Part shown: piece after piece, positions 17,665-28,342 of the stretch
How positions within the stretch are numbered: position 1 is the stretch's first letter
How the letters are laid out: each line of letters starts with the position of its first letter
The notes under the pieces: model-generated
The model's input: the letters and a program-made list of their open reading frames with translations, nothing else
What the model was told of the DNA's origin: nothing
Databases searched by the model: none
DNA from: an uncultured Vicinamibacterales bacterium
GTDB taxonomy: Bacteria > Acidobacteriota > Vicinamibacteria > Vicinamibacterales > UBA8438
Assembly (NCBI GenBank): GCA_958295905.1
Contig: OY282382.1
Span: 4,384,910 to 4,448,909 of the forward strand
DNA length: 64,000 nt
Direction of reading: 5' to 3'
Translations under genes and position numbers: made by a program

Positions 17665-18966
17665 CTAGACGAAGACCTGCATCACTTCGCTCGCCAGCAG
17701 CCGCCCCTTCCGGGTCAGGCGCAGGCGTTCCGAATCGTCCTCCAGCAGGCCGGCTTCGACACAACGGGTCAGCTCGCCGCCCCACCGCTCCCAGACGTTC
17801 ACGCCGTATCGTCGCTCGACCGCCGGAACATCGACCCCTTCGGTGAGCCGCAGCCCGAGGAACAGGGTATCGGTGGCGCGTTCGTCGACGGAGAGAACCT
17901 GCTCGTGGGCCACGGGACTTACGCCATCGGCGACCCGCGCCATATAAGACTCCGTTTCGCTCACGTTGCGCCAGCGCCGGCCGTCCCGCGTGGAATGCGC
18001 ACCGCACCCGAAGCCGACCCAAGCGCCGTCGGACCAGTATTTGAGATTGTGGCGGCACCGGCGACCCGGCTTGGCCACGTTCGAGATCTCATAATGGGCA
18101 TACCCTGCGGTCTCGAGACGATCGAGCGCCGCCAGGTACATTTCGGCCGCGACGTCGTCCGGGGCCTGCGCCCAGCCGCCCCGGGCCATGTCCTCCCGCA
18201 AGGGAGCGTTGGGATAGAGCTCGAGCAGGTAGAGCGAGGCATGCTCGGGGTCGAGTCCGATCAGGACGTCGAGGGTCTCGGCCCAGTGCTCGACGGTCTG
18301 CTCCGGCAGCCAGGTCATCAGATCGATGCTGATGTCGTCGAACCCGGCGGACCGGGCCGACTCGAAGGCTTCGATCGCGCGCGCCGCGGTATGCGCGCGG
18401 CCGAGTCGGCGCAGTTCGGCGTCGCGGAACGACTGCACGCCGAGGCTGAGACGGGTCACTCCGGCGGACCGGTAGCCCTCGAGCCGCTCCCGCGATGCGG
18501 TCTCGGGATTCGCTTCGAGCGTGACTTCGGCCCCCGGATCGAGCGTGAAGCTCGATCCGCAGCGGGCGATGAGGGCGCGCACGTCACCGGGATCGAGCAC
18601 CGAAGGCGTACCGCCGCCGAAGAACACGGAATCCACGGGCCCGCCGGCCCGCGCCGACTCGATCTCCCGCGCCAACGCGATCAGATACCGGCGTTTCGTA
18701 TCGGTTCGGAACAGCCCCCGGTTGAAGTTGCAGTAGTTGCAGATCGCCTCGCAGAACGGAATGTGAAGGTAGATTCCGAGCGGACCGCCGGACGCGGCGG
18801 CACTCTCCGAGATGATGGCCGATGCGAGGGGCTCGGCGCCGGAAGTCCGCCCCGCCGAAACGGCGCGGACTCCCGGCGGGACGGGTTGGGCGGCAAGCGG
18901 AGCCATGGGCGACGATGGTCCGGCCGGGGAGGATGCGGACGGCGCCGCGGGGCCTGCGAACCTCAC
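17665..18966 (-). CDS. hemW: HemW-like radical SAM haem chaperone
   Basis: HemW/HemN-family radical SAM protein, now thought to bind and hand over haem rather than oxidise coproporphyrinogen. 433 residues. The cluster motif CEAICNYCNFN (C-x3-C-x2-C) is near residue 72, followed by FFGGGTPSVLD, VTLEANPE and RLSLGVQSF, and a HemN C-terminal domain. GTG 18966 overlaps the stop of the dnaC-like gene; ATG 18906 is the only other usual start before the motif. The first 40 or so residues are encoded partly by a REP-like repeat. Confidence 0.88.
   Translation of the reverse strand: MRFAGPAAPSASSPAGPSSPMAPLAAQPVPPGVRAVSAGRTSGAEPLASAIISESAAASGGPLGIYLHIPFCEAICNYCNFNRGLFRTDTKRRYLIALAREIESARAGGPVDSVFFGGGTPSVLDPGDVRALIARCGSSFTLDPGAEVTLEANPETASRERLEGYRSAGVTRLSLGVQSFRDAELRRLGRAHTAARAIEAFESARSAGFDDISIDLMTWLPEQTVEHWAETLDVLIGLDPEHASLYLLELYPNAPLREDMARGGWAQAPDDVAAEMYLAALDRLETAGYAHYEISNVAKPGRRCRHNLKYWSDGAWVGFGCGAHSTRDGRRWRNVSETESYMARVADGVSPVAHEQVLSVDERATDTLFLGLRLTEGVDVPAVERRYGVNVWERWGGELTRCVEAGLLEDDSERLRLTRKGRLLASEVMQVFV
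18841..18904 (-). repeat. REP-like element inside the 5' part of hemW
   Basis: On the minus strand, GGCTCCGCTTGCCGCCCAACC (first base at 18904) matches the leader box of the elements at 16156 and 31811. It is followed by GGGAGTCCGCGCCGTTTCGG, the first palindrome arm and loop, then a diverged second arm. It lies between both possible hemW starts and the radical SAM motif with no in-frame stop, so it appears to be translated. Confidence 0.7.
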
Positions 18967-19799
18967 CCGCCCGCACGCCCCCCCGACCAGCCCAGCTCGG
19001 CCTTGCCCGTCTTCAAGCGCGCCCGCGCGCGCGACGACGTTCGAGCCGGCAGCTTGCGCCGGGGTTTCGCCTTCCAGAGGCGCGTGAGATCCTCGCTGCT
19101 CGGCGCCAGCCCGTTGAACTCACGATAGTCGGGACCATCGTACTCCAGGAACTCGCACATCTCACGGAGCCGCGAGTGCATGCGGAAGCCGACGCGCACG
19201 AGGAGCGAGTCGAGCGCCTCGGGGTCCGGAACGTCCTCGTAGTTCGACGTGAAGATCGTGGGGCGGCGATCGTTGTACCGGGTGTTGACGATGAAGTTCA
19301 TCGTCTCGTCCACCCAGTCGGTCAACCGCTCCGCGCCCAGGTCGTCGAGCACGAGCAGCTCGGCCTCAATCACCGGACGGAGCACGTCGCCCTCCGACGT
19401 GCGGGTCACCGGGTCGTAGGTGCTGCGAATCGTGTTGAGCAGGCTCCGCGTGTCGTAGTACAGGCCGCGGGCGCGTTTTTCCGACACCACCCGCCGGAGC
19501 GTGGCCACCGCGATATGGGTCTTGCCGATGCCGGGTGGACCGATCAGCAGCAGCCCCTTGTCCACGACCGGGAACGCCTCGATGAACCGCCCGGCCCGAT
19601 CGATCGCCCGCAGGAGCTGGGGGTTCTCGTAGCTGACGAACGTCGTCAGATCGCAGGCGCGGTAGCGCGGGGGAATCCGCGCCGCCGCCAACAGGGTCCG
19701 GGCCGCCTCGGTGCGCCAGCACTCGCACCGTTCGACGCGGGAGACGGCATCGCCGGCGACGACGCGCCAGCGCGTGCCGTCACAGTGTGGACAGGACAT
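18963..19799 (-). CDS. DnaC/IstB-like AAA+ ATPase
   Basis: 278-residue ATPase resembling helicase loaders (DnaC/DnaI). An N-terminal zinc site CPHC...CEC (residues 3-6 and about 26-28) is followed by RYRACDLTTF, Walker A GPPGIGKTHIAVATL, Walker B LLVLDDLGAE and sensor region FTSNYED. The tail is basic. ATG 19799 (MSCPHCDG) is chosen because the zinc motif usually opens the protein; GTG 19871 is possible. No transposase is beside it, which favours a replication role over IstB. It lies between hspR and hemW in the heat-shock run. Confidence 0.82.
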   Translation of the reverse strand: MSCPHCDGTRWRVVAGDAVSRVERCECWRTEAARTLLAAARIPPRYRACDLTTFVSYENPQLLRAIDRAGRFIEAFPVVDKGLLLIGPPGIGKTHIAVATLRRVVSEKRARGLYYDTRSLLNTIRSTYDPVTRTSEGDVLRPVIEAELLVLDDLGAERLTDWVDETMNFIVNTRYNDRRPTIFTSNYEDVPDPEALDSLLVRVGFRMHSRLREMCEFLEYDGPDYREFNGLAPSSEDLTRLWKAKPRRKLPARTSSRARARLKTGKAELGWSGGRAGG

Positions 19800-19857
19800 T
19801 GGAGCGTTCACATCCCCGCCGGCGGTGTCGGCCGGCGGCCTCGCCGAGCAGCGCCGA

Positions 19858-20292
19858 TCAGACGGCGTCACCGCGCCCCTGATCGCCGCCGCCGGCCCGG
19901 GTCCGCCCCTCGACGCGGACCAGATCGGTCGGCGTCGATCTTACCAGCGCCGTGCCCAATCGTTGCTCCCAATCTCCGAGCCCGCGGGCGAGCTCCTGTT
20001 TCACATAGGCCATGAACTCGTTGACCTCGGCCTGCATGCGGTCCATCTTGCGCCGCATGTTGAGGATGATCTCGACCCCCGCCAAGTTCACCCCCAGCTC
20101 CCTCGTCAGCGTCAGGATCGTCTCCAACTGCTCGAGGTCGGCATCGGAATACTGTCGGGTGTTGCCGTCGGTCCTCGACGGTTTCAGCAACCCTTCGCGT
20201 TCGTAGAGACGCAGCGTCTGCGGATGAATGTCGAATCGCCGCGCCACCGCGCTGATCATGTAGCAGCCCTGCCCGGATCCCCTGTCTGGCAT
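19858..20292 (-). CDS. hspR: MerR-family heat-shock repressor HspR
   Basis: 144-residue MerR-type regulator, third gene of dnaK-dnaJ-hspR. Its helix-turn-helix reads YMISAVARRFDIHPQTLRLYEREGL, split here at residues about 11-35, followed by RTDGNTRQYSDADL and a coiled coil (EQLETILTLTRELGV, ILNMRRKMDRMQ). In Streptomyces HspR represses its own dnaK operon with DnaK as co-repressor; the same loop is inferred here from gene order. Confidence 0.9.
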   Translation of the reverse strand: MPDRGSGQGCYMISAVARRFDIHPQTLRLYEREGLLKPSRTDGNTRQYSDADLEQLETILTLTRELGVNLAGVEIILNMRRKMDRMQAEVNEFMAYVKQELARGLGDWEQRLGTALVRSTPTDLVRVEGRTRAGGGDQGRGDAV

Positions 20293-20324
20293 CCCCCCCC
20301 CTTACCGCCGCTCATCGCGCGCCG

Positions 20325-21410
20325 TCACCACAGCCCGGCGCGCACGTCTTCGGTGCTGTTCTCGGCGAGCTGGCGCATCAGCTCCTTCGATCGCTCGTCG
20401 AGCACCCGGGGGAGCACGATTCTGACTTCGACGATCAAGTCTCCCGGTGCGCCGGTGCGCGGCGAGGGGGCCCCGCGGTCCCTCAGGCGGAACCGCTGAC
20501 CCGACTGGGTCCCCGGGGGAATCCTGACCCGGGCCGGGGCGCCGACGGCCGGCACCTCCATCCGCGCCCCCAGCGCCGCTTCGTGGACGGCGACGGGCAG
20601 CACCAGATGCAGGTCGTCGCCCTCGCGCCGGAACAGCGGATGCGGATCGACGGACACCGTCACGTAGAGATCGCCGGTGGGCCCGCCCCGCGACCCCGCG
20701 TTCCCCGCCCCCGGCACCCGCAGCCGGGTCCCGCCGGTGACCCCCGCCGGCACCGGCACCGCAATCGCCTCGATTCGCGACAGGACCCCCTCCGCTCGGC
20801 AGACCCCGCAGGGACGGTGGCGCCGGCGACCGGTTCCCCCGCACTCCGCGCAACGGCGGGAGAAGACCATATGCCCCCGCATCCAGCGGGAGTGGCCGGC
20901 CCCGGCGCAGCTCGCGCAACGGCTCTCGGCAACCCGGCGGGCCCCGACGCCCCCGCAGGCGTCGCAGGCGGCGACCCGCGTCACCGTCACTTCGTGCACC
21001 CCCCCCCGCATCGCCTGCTCGAACGTGATCTGCAGGGCCGCGTGCAGATCGACGGCGGGACCATCCTCGGGACGGCGTCGGCCGCCGGACTCGGCGATGA
21101 CTTCGGCGAACAGATCTCCGAAGCTCGAAGCCGCGTCGCCGCGCGGGGCGCCGGAGAAGTCGAAGCCTTCGAACTCGATCCCGCCCTCCGGCGCCCGCGA
21201 CGCCGGCAGACCATGCGCGTCGTAGTCCTGCCGCCGCTCCGGGTCCACGAGGATCTCGTAGGCCTCGGTCACCCGCCGGAAGACGGCCTCGGTCTCGCGG
21301 TCGCCGGGGTTGATGTTGGGATGGTACTTCCGGGCGAGCCGGCGATAGGCGCGCTTCAGTTCGGTCGCCGAGGCGCTCCGGTCGACCCCGAGAATGACGT
21401 ACAGGTCCAT
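20325..21410 (-). CDS. dnaJ: DnaJ co-chaperone with HPN J-domain
   Basis: Hsp40 partner of DnaK, 361 residues. J-domain at 1-65; the loop normally reading HPD is KYHPNINPGD, with an AAC codon for Asn. Then a Gly/Phe-poor linker, four zinc-finger repeats (CDACGGVG, CASCAGAG, CAECGGTG, CGVCRAEG) and the C-terminal substrate domains (GDLYVTVSVDPHPLFRREGDD region). Domain order is that of true DnaJ. It begins 26 bases after the dnaK stop. The Asp-to-Asn change at the key motif is unusual. Confidence 0.92.
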   Translation of the reverse strand: MDLYVILGVDRSASATELKRAYRRLARKYHPNINPGDRETEAVFRRVTEAYEILVDPERRQDYDAHGLPASRAPEGGIEFEGFDFSGAPRGDAASSFGDLFAEVIAESGGRRRPEDGPAVDLHAALQITFEQAMRGGVHEVTVTRVAACDACGGVGARRVAESRCASCAGAGHSRWMRGHMVFSRRCAECGGTGRRRHRPCGVCRAEGVLSRIEAIAVPVPAGVTGGTRLRVPGAGNAGSRGGPTGDLYVTVSVDPHPLFRREGDDLHLVLPVAVHEAALGARMEVPAVGAPARVRIPPGTQSGQRFRLRDRGAPSPRTGAPGDLIVEVRIVLPRVLDERSKELMRQLAENSTEDVRAGLW

Positions 21411-21436
21411 CCGTCCGTCTCACATCACGTCCGGGC

Positions 21437-23362
<1,926 letters not shown>

Positions 23363-23433
23363 GACACCCTGTCCTGAAAGAGTTTACGAACGAGCACCCG
23401 TGAAGACGGGGAAACAATGCTAACAGTGCGCAA

Positions 23434-23462
23434 ATTATATAATCTTAGCTGCTCAGTGTAAA
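23434..23462 (-). promoter_or_regulatory. Sigma-70 type promoter of dnaK
   Basis: On the minus strand TTTACA (23462-23457) and TATAAT (23439-23434) are separated by exactly 17 bases, 72 bases before the dnaK ATG. This is the clearest promoter in the window and lies in an A+T-rich pocket. It overlaps a direct repeat described separately. The strength suggests high basal transcription held back by a repressor. Confidence 0.8.
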
Positions 23463-23469
23463 CTCAGTG
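23452..23469. promoter_or_regulatory. Candidate HspR operator at the dnaK promoter
   Basis: CTCAGTG occurs twice, at 23452-23458 and 23463-23469, 11 bases apart, about one helical turn, across the -35 box. The known HspR site is an inverted repeat, CTTGAGT-N7-ACTCAAG; half-site resemblance (CTGAGT) is present but the arrangement here is direct, so this is only a candidate. Confidence 0.35.
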
Positions 23470-23535
23470 CACAGCACGACACGAGGCGCCGGTTCCCCCG
23501 GAGCGGCGCCCGTCACCCCATCCGGCGGTTGGCCG

Positions 23536-24664
23536 TCAGCCCCGCGTCGACCGCTCCCCGCCCGCCTTCTGCATCAGATACGCCTTGATGAACGGGTCGA
23601 AGTCCCCATCGAGCACCCGGTCGACGGCGCCCGTCTCCAACCTCGTGCGGAGGTCCTTGACCATCTGGTAGGGATGGAGCACGTAGCTGCGAATCTGGCT
23701 GCCGAACCCGATCGCCTTCTTCTCGCCCCCGATCTCCTCCAGCTTGTCCTGCTGCTCCTTCTGCTTGAGGTCGTACAACCGGGCCCTGAGCACCGTCATG
23801 GCCGCGTCGCGGTTGCGGTGCTGTGACCGCTCGTTCTGGCAGGAGACGACGATACCGGAGGGAAGATGGGTGATGCGGACGGCCGAGTCGGTCACGTTGA
23901 CGTGCTGTCCCCCGGCCCCGCTGGACCGATAGGTGTCGATGCGGAGGTCCTTCTCGTCGATCTCCACGTCCACGTCCTCGGGCAGCTCGGGCCACACGAA
24001 CACCGAAGCGAACGACGTATGCCGGCGGGACGCCTGATCGAACGGTGACATCCGGACCAGCCGGTGCACCCCGGCCTCCGCCAGCATCAGGCCATAGGCG
24101 TAGTCGCCCGCGATCGTGAGGGTGGCCGCCTTGATTCCCGCCTCGTCACCCGGCTGCCACTCGATCACCTCGACCTTGAAGTCCCGCCGCTCGGCCCATC
24201 GCAGGTAGGCGCGCACCAGCATTTCCGCCCAGTCCTGCGACTCGGTGCCGCCCGCCCCGGGATGGATGGCGACGATGGCGTTCTTGTCGTCGTGCTCGCC
24301 GCCGAGCATCTTCTTGATCTCGCCGGTCTCGATCTCGGCCGCGAGCGCGTCGAGCGCCGCCAGCAGATCCTCTTCCACCGGCTCGCCCTGCCCGATCCAG
24401 TCCACGAGGACGCCGAGGTCCTCCGCCTTCCGCCGCAGGGACTCGGCGAGGTCGCGATCGTCCTGCAGCCGCCGCCGGCGGCGCAGCACCTCCTGCGCCC
24501 GGTCGGGATCGCTCCAGAAATCGGCCCCGGCGGCCCGGGTCTCGAGTACACGCAGCTCCTGATCGGTCTCGGGGGTGTCAAAGATAGCCGCACAGGGCGA
24601 GCGACCGCTCCACGAGGTTCTGGTAGCGCTTGAGTTGTTCGTCGATATCGATGGTCACGTTCAT
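23536..24664 (-). CDS. prfB: Peptide chain release factor 2, with programmed +1 frameshift
   Basis: Class I release factor for UGA and UAA codons. Read as 28 codons from ATG 24664 (MNVTIDIDEQLKRYQNLV) to CTT TGA C at 24583-24577, then +1 into GAC (first base 24579), giving 375 residues in all. The peptide motif region has HPGAGGTESQDWAEML and the universal GGQ in YRSSGAGGQHVNVTDSAV. The RF2 anticodon tripeptide SPF is seen in MSPFDQASRRH. ATG 24664 overlaps the plsY stop. Confidence 0.95.
24577..24583 (-). promoter_or_regulatory. RF2 autoregulatory frameshift site
   Basis: TAT CTT TGA C: the slippery CTT followed by an in-frame TGA and C matches the conserved prfB site, where low RF2 lets the ribosome slip +1. 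The usual internal AGGGGG-like booster a few bases upstream is absent or weak here (TGCGGC), so slippage may be less efficient than in E. coli. Confidence 0.9.
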
Positions 24665-25344
24665 CCTCCTGTCGTCGTCTCGTCCGCCCGCGCCGCCGCG
24701 CCGACGCGCCCATCCCCGGCCGCGCCGATCCGGGGCTCGCAGCCCCGCCGCAGCCGCGAGAGATTGGAGCGGTGGGTGAACGCCATGAAGCCGGCCAGCG
24801 CCGTCGCCAGCCAGAGGTCCGACGGCGCCACGGCGTACCCGAACCGGTACCGGAAGACCAGCAGAGCCACCGGCATCGCCAGCGCGGCCGCGACCGCCGC
24901 CGCCGACACGTAGCGGCACAGCGTGACGAACGTCACGAACACCGCGAGCCCGACCGCCACCGCGACGGGGTGGGTCGCGAGAAAGGCCCCGGCCGCGGTG
25001 GCGACCCCCTTCCCCCCGCGAAATCCGGCAAAAAGTGGATAGCAGTGCCCGAAGGTCGCGGCCGCGCCGGCCGCCAACCCGACCGTCGCGGGCGACGGAC
25101 CCGCGTCACCGGCCAGCAGCCACGGAGCCAGCAGGGCCGGAATGCACCCCTTGGCGACGTCCAGCACCAGCACCGCAAGAGCCGGCTTCCAGCCGAACGC
25201 CCGCAGCATGTTCGTCGCGCCGGCGTTGCCGCTGCCGAGCCTCCGGATGTCGCGGCCGTAGAGCCCCCGGCTGATCGGCACCGAACTCGGGCACGACCCC
25301 AGCAGATAGCCGACCGACGCCGCGAGAATCAGTGTGGCGACCAG
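24661..25344 (-). CDS. plsY: Glycerol-3-phosphate acyltransferase PlsY
   Basis: Membrane enzyme that acylates glycerol-3-phosphate from acyl-phosphate, the first step of phospholipid synthesis. Motifs: GYLLGSCPSSVPISRGLYG in the first helix, LGSGNAGATNMLRAFG, FGHCYPLFAGFRGGKGVATA, and a final FMAFTHRSNLSRL. The only usual start in frame is GTG 25281, which would remove the first helix and its Gly-Ser motif. Coding similarity runs upstream to about 25344, where CTG or nearby ATC/ATT would have to serve. The far end given here is therefore uncertain. The stop overlaps the prfB ATG. Confidence 0.85.
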   Translation of the reverse strand: MVATLILAASVGYLLGSCPSSVPISRGLYGRDIRRLGSGNAGATNMLRAFGWKPALAVLVLDVAKGCIPALLAPWLLAGDAGPSPATVGLAAGAAATFGHCYPLFAGFRGGKGVATAAGAFLATHPVAVAVGLAVFVTFVTLCRYVSAAAVAAALAMPVALLVFRYRFGYAVAPSDLWLATALAGFMAFTHRSNLSRLRRGCEPRIGAAGDGRVGAAARADETTTGG

Positions 25345-25408
25345 GATACCCGCCTCCGCGGACTGCTCGTCGGACCGCCCCGCCCCGTCGTCGGCCGACG
25401 CGCGGCGA

Positions 25409-26005
25409 TCAGGGCTGGGTGATCCAGGGCTCGAACCGTTCCTCCGTCCGGAGACGATGGCTCACCAGCTCGGCCTCGGCGCGATCGGTGTAGGGTCCGA
25501 CGCGGACGCGATGCAGGCCCCCCGGAATCCGGGGCATCGGCGCGATCACGACGGGATATCCCTTCGCCTCCAGCGCCGCCTTCACGTCCTGCGCGGCCTC
25601 GACGCCGCGCACGCTCATCACCTGCACGACGAACGCGCCCCCGCGATCGCCGGCGGGCCCATCCCGCGGGTCCGGCTCCACGCCGCCCACCGCCCGCCGC
25701 CGGCCGGCGAAGTCCAGGGTCTCCGGCACCGGCCCGCGGCCGCGCAGCCGATCGAAGTAACTCAAGCCGTCGAGCCGCAATCCCGACGGCTCGGGCGGCG
25801 GCGCCGGAGCCCCGGACCGGGCCGCCCCGCCAACCGCCGGAAGCGGCGCGGTCGAGCCGGCGCCTCCCGCCCCCCGGACCGCCACCCCCCGCCCGACCTG
25901 CACGCCGCACAAGAAGACCACGACCGCGGCCAGGACCGCGATCATCGTCAGGAACACCAACTGTTTCGGACTGACCGTGACGTCAGGCCGATCGGTCTGC
26001 TGCAT
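25409..26005 (-). CDS. SPOR-domain membrane protein
   Basis: 198 residues. One membrane helix at about 15-37 ([20 protein letters not shown]), a Pro/Ala-rich linker, then a SPOR domain from about 125 ([21 protein letters not shown] ... [20 protein letters not shown]). SPOR domains bind denuded peptidoglycan glycans at division sites, so an envelope or division role is likely. Its start overlaps the slipin 3' end by 23 bases. Confidence 0.85.
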   Translation of the reverse strand: MQQTDRPDVTVSPKQLVFLTMIAVLAAVVVFLCGVQVGRGVAVRGAGGAGSTAPLPAVGGAARSGAPAPPPEPSGLRLDGLSYFDRLRGRGPVPETLDFAGRRRAVGGVEPDPRDGPAGDRGGAFVVQVMSVRGVEAAQDVKAALEAKGYPVVIAPMPRIPGGLHRVRVGPYTDRAEAELVSHRLRTEERFEPWITQP

Positions 26006-26783
26006 CGTCGCTGTCCGCCTTTTCGGCCGGCGAGCTCTGCTGCAGCAGGTTCAGGAACTCGACGGGAACCGGGAACAGAATCGTGGAGTTCTTCTCGGCG
26101 GCGATCTCCGTCAGGGTCTGCAGATAGCGCAGGGTCACCGCGAGCGGCTGGGTGGCGATGACCCCGGCGGCCTGGGACAGGCGCTCGGACGCTTCGAACT
26201 CACCGGCAGCGTGGATGATCTTCGCCCGCTTCTCGCGCTCCGCCTCCGCCTGCTTGGCCATGGCCCGCTGCATGTTGTCGGGCAGATCGACGTGCTTCAC
26301 CTCGACCGCCGACACCTTGATCCCCCAGGGATCGGTCTGCTGGTCGAGCAGATGCTGCAGGTCGCGGTTCAGCCGTTCCCGTTCCGACAGGAGGTCGTCG
26401 AGGTCGACCTGTCCGAGGACGCTGCGCAGCGTGGTCTGCGCGAGCTGCGACGTCGCGTAGTTGAAGCTCTCGACCTCGACGATGGCCTTCTGCGGGTCCA
26501 TCACCCGGAAGTAGATGACCGCGTTCACCTTCACCGACACGTTGTCGCGGGTGATGATGTCCTGGGGCGGCACGTCCATGACGATGGTCCGGAGCCCCAC
26601 GCGGACGATCCGGTCGATCGGGGCGAAGACCAGGATGATCCCCGGCCCCTTGGGCCGGGGGAGCAGCTTCCCGAGCCGGAATATCACCCCGCGTTCGTAC
26701 TCGTTCAGAATCTTGATGGAGCTCATCAGATAGAACGCCACCATCAGGCCCACGATCAGCAAGGGGTTGTTGAGCAAGGTCAC
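25983..26783 (-). CDS. Slipin (SPFH/band 7 protein)
   Basis: 266-residue stomatin-like protein. N-terminal membrane segment ([13 protein letters not shown]), then the band 7 domain ([60 protein letters not shown]) and a coiled stretch rich in [15 protein letters not shown]. Slipin next to nfeD is a conserved pair; the NfeD protease clips slipin in archaeal examples, so they probably act together at the membrane. Confidence 0.93.
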   Translation of the reverse strand: MTLLNNPLLIVGLMVAFYLMSSIKILNEYERGVIFRLGKLLPRPKGPGIILVFAPIDRIVRVGLRTIVMDVPPQDIITRDNVSVKVNAVIYFRVMDPQKAIVEVESFNYATSQLAQTTLRSVLGQVDLDDLLSERERLNRDLQHLLDQQTDPWGIKVSAVEVKHVDLPDNMQRAMAKQAEAEREKRAKIIHAAGEFEASERLSQAAGVIATQPLAVTLRYLQTLTEIAAEKNSTILFPVPVEFLNLLQQSSPAEKADSDDAADRSA

Positions 26784-26794
26784 TGCAGTCTCTC

Positions 26795-28180
26795 CTAGAC
26801 CCGTTCCGCGGGTCGCTCGGGCACCACCGTCAGGGTCATGCCGTCGATGGCGACGACCCGCACGCGCGCACCGCGCGGGATGGGCTCGCCGGCCGTCGCC
26901 GACCAGATCTCGCCGTGCGTGGCCACGCGGCCGCTTTCCCCGGGCGCGATCGATTCGATCACCTCACCCCGTTTGTCGAGCATGCCGCCGACGCCGGTCA
27001 CCGGCGGACGGAGCTGCGCGCGGACCGCGAGGCGCCCCAGCAGGCTGACGAGCACCGCCAGCGCCCCCACCACCGTGAGCACGAACGGCCACCCCGGCTG
27101 CATCTCCGGCAGGGGCGAGTCGATCAGCATCACCGCCCCGAACACCATGCTCACGAGCCCGCCGGCGGCCAGGGCGCCGAAGGTCGGGGTCACCATCTCC
27201 AGAATCAGCAGCACGAGCCCGAACAGCAGCAGGAGCAGCCCGACGTAGTTGACCGGGAGAATCTGGAACGCGAAGAACGCCAGCAGCAGGCACAGCCCGC
27301 CGACGACCCCCGGGAGGATCGCACCCGGGCTCCACAGCTCGATCGTCAACCCGAGCGAGCCGAGACTGAACAGCAGGACCGCAATCTGCGGATGCGCAAT
27401 CGTACTCAGCAGACGCTGCCGCCACGTCATCTCTATCCGTTCCACCCGCGCCCCGGCGGTGCGCAGAACCTCCCCGCGCCCGTCCCACCGGGTGACCGCC
27501 CGACCGTCGAGGGCCTCGATCAGCGCATCGAGATCGTTGACGACGAGATCGATCAGCGGCGGCTCCGCCCCGAGGGCCTCCTCCTCGGTGAACGATCGGC
27601 TGTCGACCACCGCCTCCTCCGCCAGCTCGACGTTCCGGCCGCGCTGCGCCGCCAGCGACCGGGCATAGGCGGCGACGTCGGATGCGGCCTTCTCGGACGC
27701 CGCGTCGTCCATCGGCTGCCCGGTGCCCGCCACCGGATGCGCCGCGCCAATGTGGGTCCCGGGAGCCATCGCCGCGACGTCGGCCGCGATCGTGATCAGG
27801 AATCCCGCCGACGCCGCCCGCGCCCCGCTCGGTCCCACGAACACGACCACCGGCACGCGGGATTCGATGATCGCGGTGTTGATGTCGCGGGTGGAATCCA
27901 CCAGCCCGCCCGGCGTGCGCAGCACGAGGACCACGACGTCGGCCCGCGCGGCGCCGGCCGCGTCGAGGGTCTGGGTGATGAACTCGGCCGAAGCGGGGTG
28001 AATGAGCGCCTCGACCTCCGCCACCTGCACCAGCGGCGCATCAAGGGGGTCACCCGCCCCGCGCGCCGGCGTCCCGGCGCGGTCGCCCGGCTGGCCCGCG
28101 GGGACCGGGCCGTCGATGGCGGCCAGGATCGCCCCGATCGCGATCAGGCGAATCGGCAAACGAAAGCGCGGCGCGATCAT
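26795..28180 (-). CDS. NfeD family membrane serine protease
   Basis: 461 residues. Signal or anchor at the N terminus, then a ClpP-like protease domain (about 50-240) with the expected Ser in [11 protein letters not shown] and a Lys in [11 protein letters not shown], then four membrane helices and a C-terminal NfeD OB domain ([18 protein letters not shown] ... [13 protein letters not shown]). The full-length form with protease domain is the partner of slipin, whose gene follows 11 bases later. The catalytic residues are assigned by position, not by alignment. Confidence 0.9.
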   Translation of the reverse strand: MIAPRFRLPIRLIAIGAILAAIDGPVPAGQPGDRAGTPARGAGDPLDAPLVQVAEVEALIHPASAEFITQTLDAAGAARADVVVLVLRTPGGLVDSTRDINTAIIESRVPVVVFVGPSGARAASAGFLITIAADVAAMAPGTHIGAAHPVAGTGQPMDDAASEKAASDVAAYARSLAAQRGRNVELAEEAVVDSRSFTEEEALGAEPPLIDLVVNDLDALIEALDGRAVTRWDGRGEVLRTAGARVERIEMTWRQRLLSTIAHPQIAVLLFSLGSLGLTIELWSPGAILPGVVGGLCLLLAFFAFQILPVNYVGLLLLLFGLVLLILEMVTPTFGALAAGGLVSMVFGAVMLIDSPLPEMQPGWPFVLTVVGALAVLVSLLGRLAVRAQLRPPVTGVGGMLDKRGEVIESIAPGESGRVATHGEIWSATAGEPIPRGARVRVVAIDGMTLTVVPERPAERV

Positions 28181-28342
28181 GCGTCGATTCCTCGGGAGCT
28201 GCGCGATCGAGAACGGATACCGACCCGCGCGCCCCGTCTCCCATGGTAACGCTTAGCCGCCCGCGGAAAAAGGCCCGACTGCATGGACGCCCCATGCTAG
28301 GATGCTTACAGGGCGTCGCCGGCGGGGGCGGCACCGGGAGAC

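Noticed and set aside
18963-19799. IstB transposition helper
   Set aside because: No IstA-type transposase or inverted repeats flank it; it sits in a housekeeping operon, so a DnaC-like loader is more likely.
23452-23469. Classic CIRCE or HAIR operator before dnaK
   Set aside because: The CIRCE sequence is absent, and the HAIR inverted repeat is not matched; only a direct repeat is present.
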